Positions 61,034 to 64,000 of a stretch of DNA of 64,000 nucleotides are shown here, in pieces. Source of the DNA: Streptosporangium subroseum (GTDB taxonomy: Bacteria; Actinomycetota; Actinomycetes; Streptosporangiales; Streptosporangiaceae); NCBI RefSeq assembly GCF_900188345.1, contig NZ_FZOD01000015.1, forward strand, positions 62,001 through 126,000, written 5' to 3'. A program made the position numbers and the translations under genes. Each line of letters opens with the position of its first letter. Positions within the stretch are counted from its first letter, which is position 1. Below the pieces are notes generated by a model, which was given only the letters and a program-made list of their open reading frames with translations, searched no databases and was not told where the DNA came from.

Positions 61034-62047
61034 ATGTCAGGTAAGCGCCGGGTGACGATCGCCCACATCGCCGAGGAGGCGGGCGTCTCCTCTCCCACGG
61101 TCTCCAAAGTGATCAACGGTAGATCCGAGGTCTCGCCCCAGACCCGCAAGCGGGTCGAGCAACTGCTCCACGAACACGGCTACATCCGCCGCACCGCGAG
61201 CGCGGACGGGCCCGTGGGCATGATCGACCTGATCTTCGCCGAGCTGGAGAGCCCATGGGCGATGGAGCTCATCCGCGGTGCCGAGAGCGCGGCCAGGGAG
61301 GCGGAGGCCAGCATCGTGATCTCCGTACTGCACACCCACGCCGGCCCCGGCCGCGACTGGCTCGAACGCCTGGCCGCCCGCCGCACCGACGGCGTGATCA
61401 TCGTCAGCTCCCGGCTCTCCAGCCAGCAGTACGGCCAGCTCAACGCGCGCTCGATTCCCTTCGTGGTCATCGACCCCGATGGCGAGCCCGCCCCCGACGT
61501 GGCCTCCGTGGGCGCCACCAACTGGCAGGGCGGCCTGACCGCCACCCGTCATCTCCTGGAGCTCGGCCACCGCCGGATCGGCATGATCGGCGGACCGCCC
61601 GATATGCTGTGCAGCCGCGCCCGCATAGACGGCTACCGGGCCGCGCTGGAGACCGCGGGGGTCGAGGTCGATCCGTCGCTGATCCTGAACGGCGACTTCC
61701 TCGTCGGATCGGGCCACGACCACGGCCACGCCCTGCTCTCGCTCCCCGACCGTCCCACCGCCATCTTCGCGGGCTGCGACATGCAGGCCTTCGGCGTCTT
61801 CGAGGCCGCGAGGCAGCGCGGGCTCCGCGTGCCCGACGACCTGAGCGTCGTCGGCTTCGACGACCTGCCCCTGTCCAAGTCCGCCTGGCCGCCGCTCACC
61901 ACGGTCCGCCAGCCCCTGGAGGAGATGGCCTTCCTCGCCACCCGCATGGCGCTGGGCATCTCCCGCGGCGAGACCCCCGAGCCCCGCAGGGTCGAGCTGT
62001 CGACCGACCTCGTGGTGCGCGAGAGCTCGGGTCCTCCGCCACGCTGA
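61034..62047 (+). CDS. LacI-family transcriptional repressor
   Basis: About 337 residues. The N-terminal LacI HTH (VTIAHIAEEAGVSSPTVSKVINGRSEVSPQTRKRVEQLLHEHGY) is followed by a periplasmic-binding-like sensor domain (GVIIVSSRLSS, HRRIGMIGG, DDLSVVGFDDLP). It presumably represses the GH5 gene and sugar ABC operon until an oligosaccharide inducer binds. ATG 61034 matches the usual start relative to the HTH; ATG 61022 and ATG 60974 lie upstream in frame, but the operator at 61007 argues for a late start. Confidence 0.92.
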   Translation: MSGKRRVTIAHIAEEAGVSSPTVSKVINGRSEVSPQTRKRVEQLLHEHGYIRRTASADGPVGMIDLIFAELESPWAMELIRGAESAAREAEASIVISVLHTHAGPGRDWLERLAARRTDGVIIVSSRLSSQQYGQLNARSIPFVVIDPDGEPAPDVASVGATNWQGGLTATRHLLELGHRRIGMIGGPPDMLCSRARIDGYRAALETAGVEVDPSLILNGDFLVGSGHDHGHALLSLPDRPTAIFAGCDMQAFGVFEAARQRGLRVPDDLSVVGFDDLPLSKSAWPPLTTVRQPLEEMAFLATRMALGISRGETPEPRRVELSTDLVVRESSGPPPR

Positions 62048-62054
62048 TGCCGCC

Positions 62055-62087
62055 GTGACCGGCCATGCCCCCGAATATGCCGGTCAC
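62055..62087. terminator. Terminator after the LacI repressor
   Basis: GTGACCGGC pairs with GCCGGTCAC (9 bp) around a 15-nt loop, just past the repressor stop. It lies between two convergent genes. Confidence 0.7.
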
Positions 62088-62144
62088 AGCGGCGAAGCAA
62101 CGGAAACAGCGCCGCCCGGGTGGGTGGCGCCGTCCGTGCCGGAA

Positions 62145-62360
62145 CTACCCCACCCAGAGGCTGTACATGCCCTGGGCGGCGATCCACCTGCACTCGTACT
62201 TCTTGAAACCCTCACGCACGTACTGCGTGCCGAGTTCAACGCATCTGGCCTTGTTGTAGTAGCCGATGTGTATCGGACCGGCCGCCTGAGCGGGAGCGCC
62301 GAGCGTGCCGACCGCCAGGACGGCCATGCCCACGGCCAGAAGTGCCGCACGTAGACGCAT
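62145..62360 (-). CDS. Very small secreted protein with a cysteine pair
   Basis: 71 residues. A clear signal peptide (about 1-26, LRAALLAVGMAVLAVGTLGAPAQA) precedes a ~45-residue mature part with two cysteines (R-C-V-E-L and Y-E-C-R-W) and many aromatic residues. The ATG start at 62360 is followed by a normal n-region. No family is recognised. It may be an extracellular effector or inhibitor. Confidence 0.7.
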   Translation of the reverse strand: MRLRAALLAVGMAVLAVGTLGAPAQAAGPIHIGYYNKARCVELGTQYVREGFKKYECRWIAAQGMYSLWVG

Positions 62361-62441
62361 CTGTGTCTCCTTCAGATCAGTGTGCGATGTGGTCTGGCCG
62401 AAACGCTAATTTGAGGAGATACAGCCACCGATACAGCGGAG

Positions 62442-64000
62442 CTACAACCGAGAGGTGAGCAACCTCTCCAGCACCGGATCGATGCGCATGGCGGGCGACG
62501 CGAAGAGCTCCTCGGCCCGACGGGCGTCCTCCGCTGCAGCGGGATCCCCTAGCGCGGCGCGGGCCCTGGCGAGCTGGCGGGCGGCGGCGGCCTGACCGTA
62601 GGCGTTACCGACCTGGGCGGTCAACTCCTGGACTCGGACCAGATCGGCTGAGGCCGAAGCCGCATCGCCGTGCCGGAGCCAGATCTCGGACCTGCTGAGC
62701 AGCACCTCCCACTCGTCCTCCCGGTTACCGGTCTCTCTGCAGCGGCGCAGCGCGTCCCCGAGCGTGGCCAGTGCCTCGCCCCTGCGGCCGAGCAGGCAGT
62801 AGGCGCGGCCGAGCGCGGCCAGGGTGATGCTCTCCCCAAGCGGGTCACGGTCCGACCTGCGGATGGTCAGGCACCTTTCAAAACACTCCGCCGCCTCGGT
62901 GAAGCGGCCGAGCCGGAGCAGAACCTCGCCCAGATTGTGCATGACCACTCCGACCCGGTTCGACGCGTGCGTCTCAAGCAGCTGCAGACCGGCGGTGATG
63001 TGACCGAGGGCCGCGTCGAGGTCGTCAGTTTGCATGTTCAGCCAGCCGAGATTGTGCAGCGCCATCCCCTCGGCTTCCCGATCGCCCAGCTCGCGCCAGA
63101 GCTGAAGCGCACGGTGCATGTGGCCGTGGGCCGCACCGGGCCGACCGGCCCTCCAGTCCACCAGCCCCAGCATCGCGAGCGCGGACGCCTCCCCCACCTG
63201 GTCGTCGTGCCTCCGCGCCACCTCGATGGCGAGTTGCGCGACGATCTCAAGCTCGCGCCAGTGGCCCCCCTTGGTCGCCAGCGCCCTGATCAGCGGCATC
63301 AGCTGGGTGACGAAGCACGCGATCGCGGGCTCCCTCTCCGCCACCTGGACGGCGGCCGCGATCAGACACGGCATCTCGGTCTCAAACCATCGCACCGCCT
63401 CGGCGGGGCTGCGAAGATCCACGCCGCTGCCCTGCCGGCTCGGCCGGTACCCGTCGCCGAATCGCCGGTGCGGCTGGAGCAGGTCGTTCACCTGATGGCA
63501 GAGGTCGAGGTAACGGTCCAGCGCGCGCCGGACGGCCTGTGCGCGCTCGGCCGGCGGGTCGTGGATGACGGCCAGCTCCGCCGCGAACAGCCTCAGCAGG
63601 TCGTGCATGCGGAACCGCCCGTCGCCGACCGGCTCGATCAGACGGGCCTCCGTCAGCTCATCGAGGGCGTCCTCGGCCACGTCCGGGCCGGTGTCGAGGA
63701 GCGCGGCGACGTGCCCGACGCTGACCTCGGGCACGGCGAGCACGCCGAACAGCCGGAAGGCGCGTGCGGCGGCGTCGGTGGCCCGGCCCGAGCCGCTCGT
63801 CAGCGCCGCGTAGCCGACCTCGAAACAGGAGCGGACGCCCAGGTCCGCCGCCCGCAGTTCGTCCAGCCGTCGCCGCTGGTCGCGCAGGCGCTCGCCGAAC
63901 CGCGTGAGCGACCAGTCGGGACGACCGGCGAGACGGGCGCCGGCGATGCGCAGCGCCAGCGGGTGGTAGCCGCACCAGCGCGCGATGTCGGCCGCCGTCT
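62442..64000 (-). CDS. NB-ARC/TPR regulator, 5' end outside window
   Basis: The frame stays open to the right edge, so only the C-terminal ~519 residues are visible. They include the end of an NB-ARC module (IARWCGYHPLALRIAGARLAGRP), its winged helix (LDELTEARLIEPVGDGRFRMHDLLRLFA) and about eight TPR-like helix pairs. This is the C-terminal part of an AfsR/SARP- or LuxR-type large regulator. The DNA-binding end is not seen. Confidence 0.85.
   Translation of the reverse strand, partial: TAADIARWCGYHPLALRIAGARLAGRPDWSLTRFGERLRDQRRRLDELRAADLGVRSCFEVGYAALTSGSGRATDAAARAFRLFGVLAVPEVSVGHVAALLDTGPDVAEDALDELTEARLIEPVGDGRFRMHDLLRLFAAELAVIHDPPAERAQAVRRALDRYLDLCHQVNDLLQPHRRFGDGYRPSRQGSGVDLRSPAEAVRWFETEMPCLIAAAVQVAEREPAIACFVTQLMPLIRALATKGGHWRELEIVAQLAIEVARRHDDQVGEASALAMLGLVDWRAGRPGAAHGHMHRALQLWRELGDREAEGMALHNLGWLNMQTDDLDAALGHITAGLQLLETHASNRVGVVMHNLGEVLLRLGRFTEAAECFERCLTIRRSDRDPLGESITLAALGRAYCLLGRRGEALATLGDALRRCRETGNREDEWEVLLSRSEIWLRHGDAASASADLVRVQELTAQVGNAYGQAAAARQLARARAALGDPAAAEDARRAEELFASPAMRIDPVLERLLTSRL

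Overview
The window is very GC-rich (about 70% or more over most of its length), uses GTG and TTG starts freely, and is dense in ATGA/GTGA-overlapping gene pairs, SARP/AfsR-type regulators, an Lsr2 protein and LacI-controlled sugar loci. This points to a filamentous actinomycete. Family-level placement (for example Streptosporangiaceae) is a guess from general look only.

1-22.9 kb, hydroxamate siderophore locus. A giant NRPS on the minus strand starts near 16,718 and runs off the left edge. It reads half-C, A, MT, T / C, A, T / C, A, MT, T / C, A, T / C... Opposite it lie two FecCD permeases and a FecE-type ATPase. Further right are a divergent formyltransferase and an ornithine N5-monooxygenase. 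Three DmdR/IdeR-like iron boxes sit in the two divergent promoter regions. Specificity residues read from the A domains give serine (module 2), N5-hydroxyornithine (module 3) and an ornithine-like basic residue (module 4). Together with two N-methyltransferases this suggests a scabichelin-like N-methylated tris-hydroxamate. The siderophore-binding protein, MbtH protein, exporter and NRPS terminus are not in view.

22.9-33.2 kb. A pterin-dehydratase-like/VOC fusion and a 15-codon open frame come first. Then comes a minus-strand run: peptide-binding lipoprotein, DppB, DppC, OppD, OppF, GNAT, MurQ and a beta-lactamase-fold hydrolase. Nearly all junctions overlap. I read it as a candidate cell-wall (muropeptide/MurNAc) recovery operon.

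33.2-38.8 kb. An F420/FMN luciferase-like oxidoreductase is followed by a lower-GC patch with two small membrane proteins, one internally duplicated. Next come an MFS transporter and an overlapping MerR-PP2C fusion regulator.

38.8-47.7 kb. araD-araA carry LacI-like palindromes upstream. They are followed by Lsr2, an AfsR-type regulator, an FAD monooxygenase, a SHOCT-domain membrane protein and a TetR regulator.

47.9-55.5 kb. A class-C-like serine hydrolase, a secreted SGNH esterase with a CBM2, a bacterioferritin-like protein, a YihY/BrkB protein, a TetR-like/TPR fusion and a helical-repeat protein.

55.6-62.1 kb. A carbohydrate ABC importer (binding lipoprotein plus two permeases), a GH5 glycosidase and a LacI repressor share GAAA-N-TTTC-like operators. 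The window ends with a tiny secreted Cys-pair protein and the 3' part of an NB-ARC/TPR regulator.

A recurring oddity is the insertion of in-frame low-complexity minisatellites into coding sequences: the NRPS linkers, the second FecCD permease, OppD and the TetR-TPR protein.
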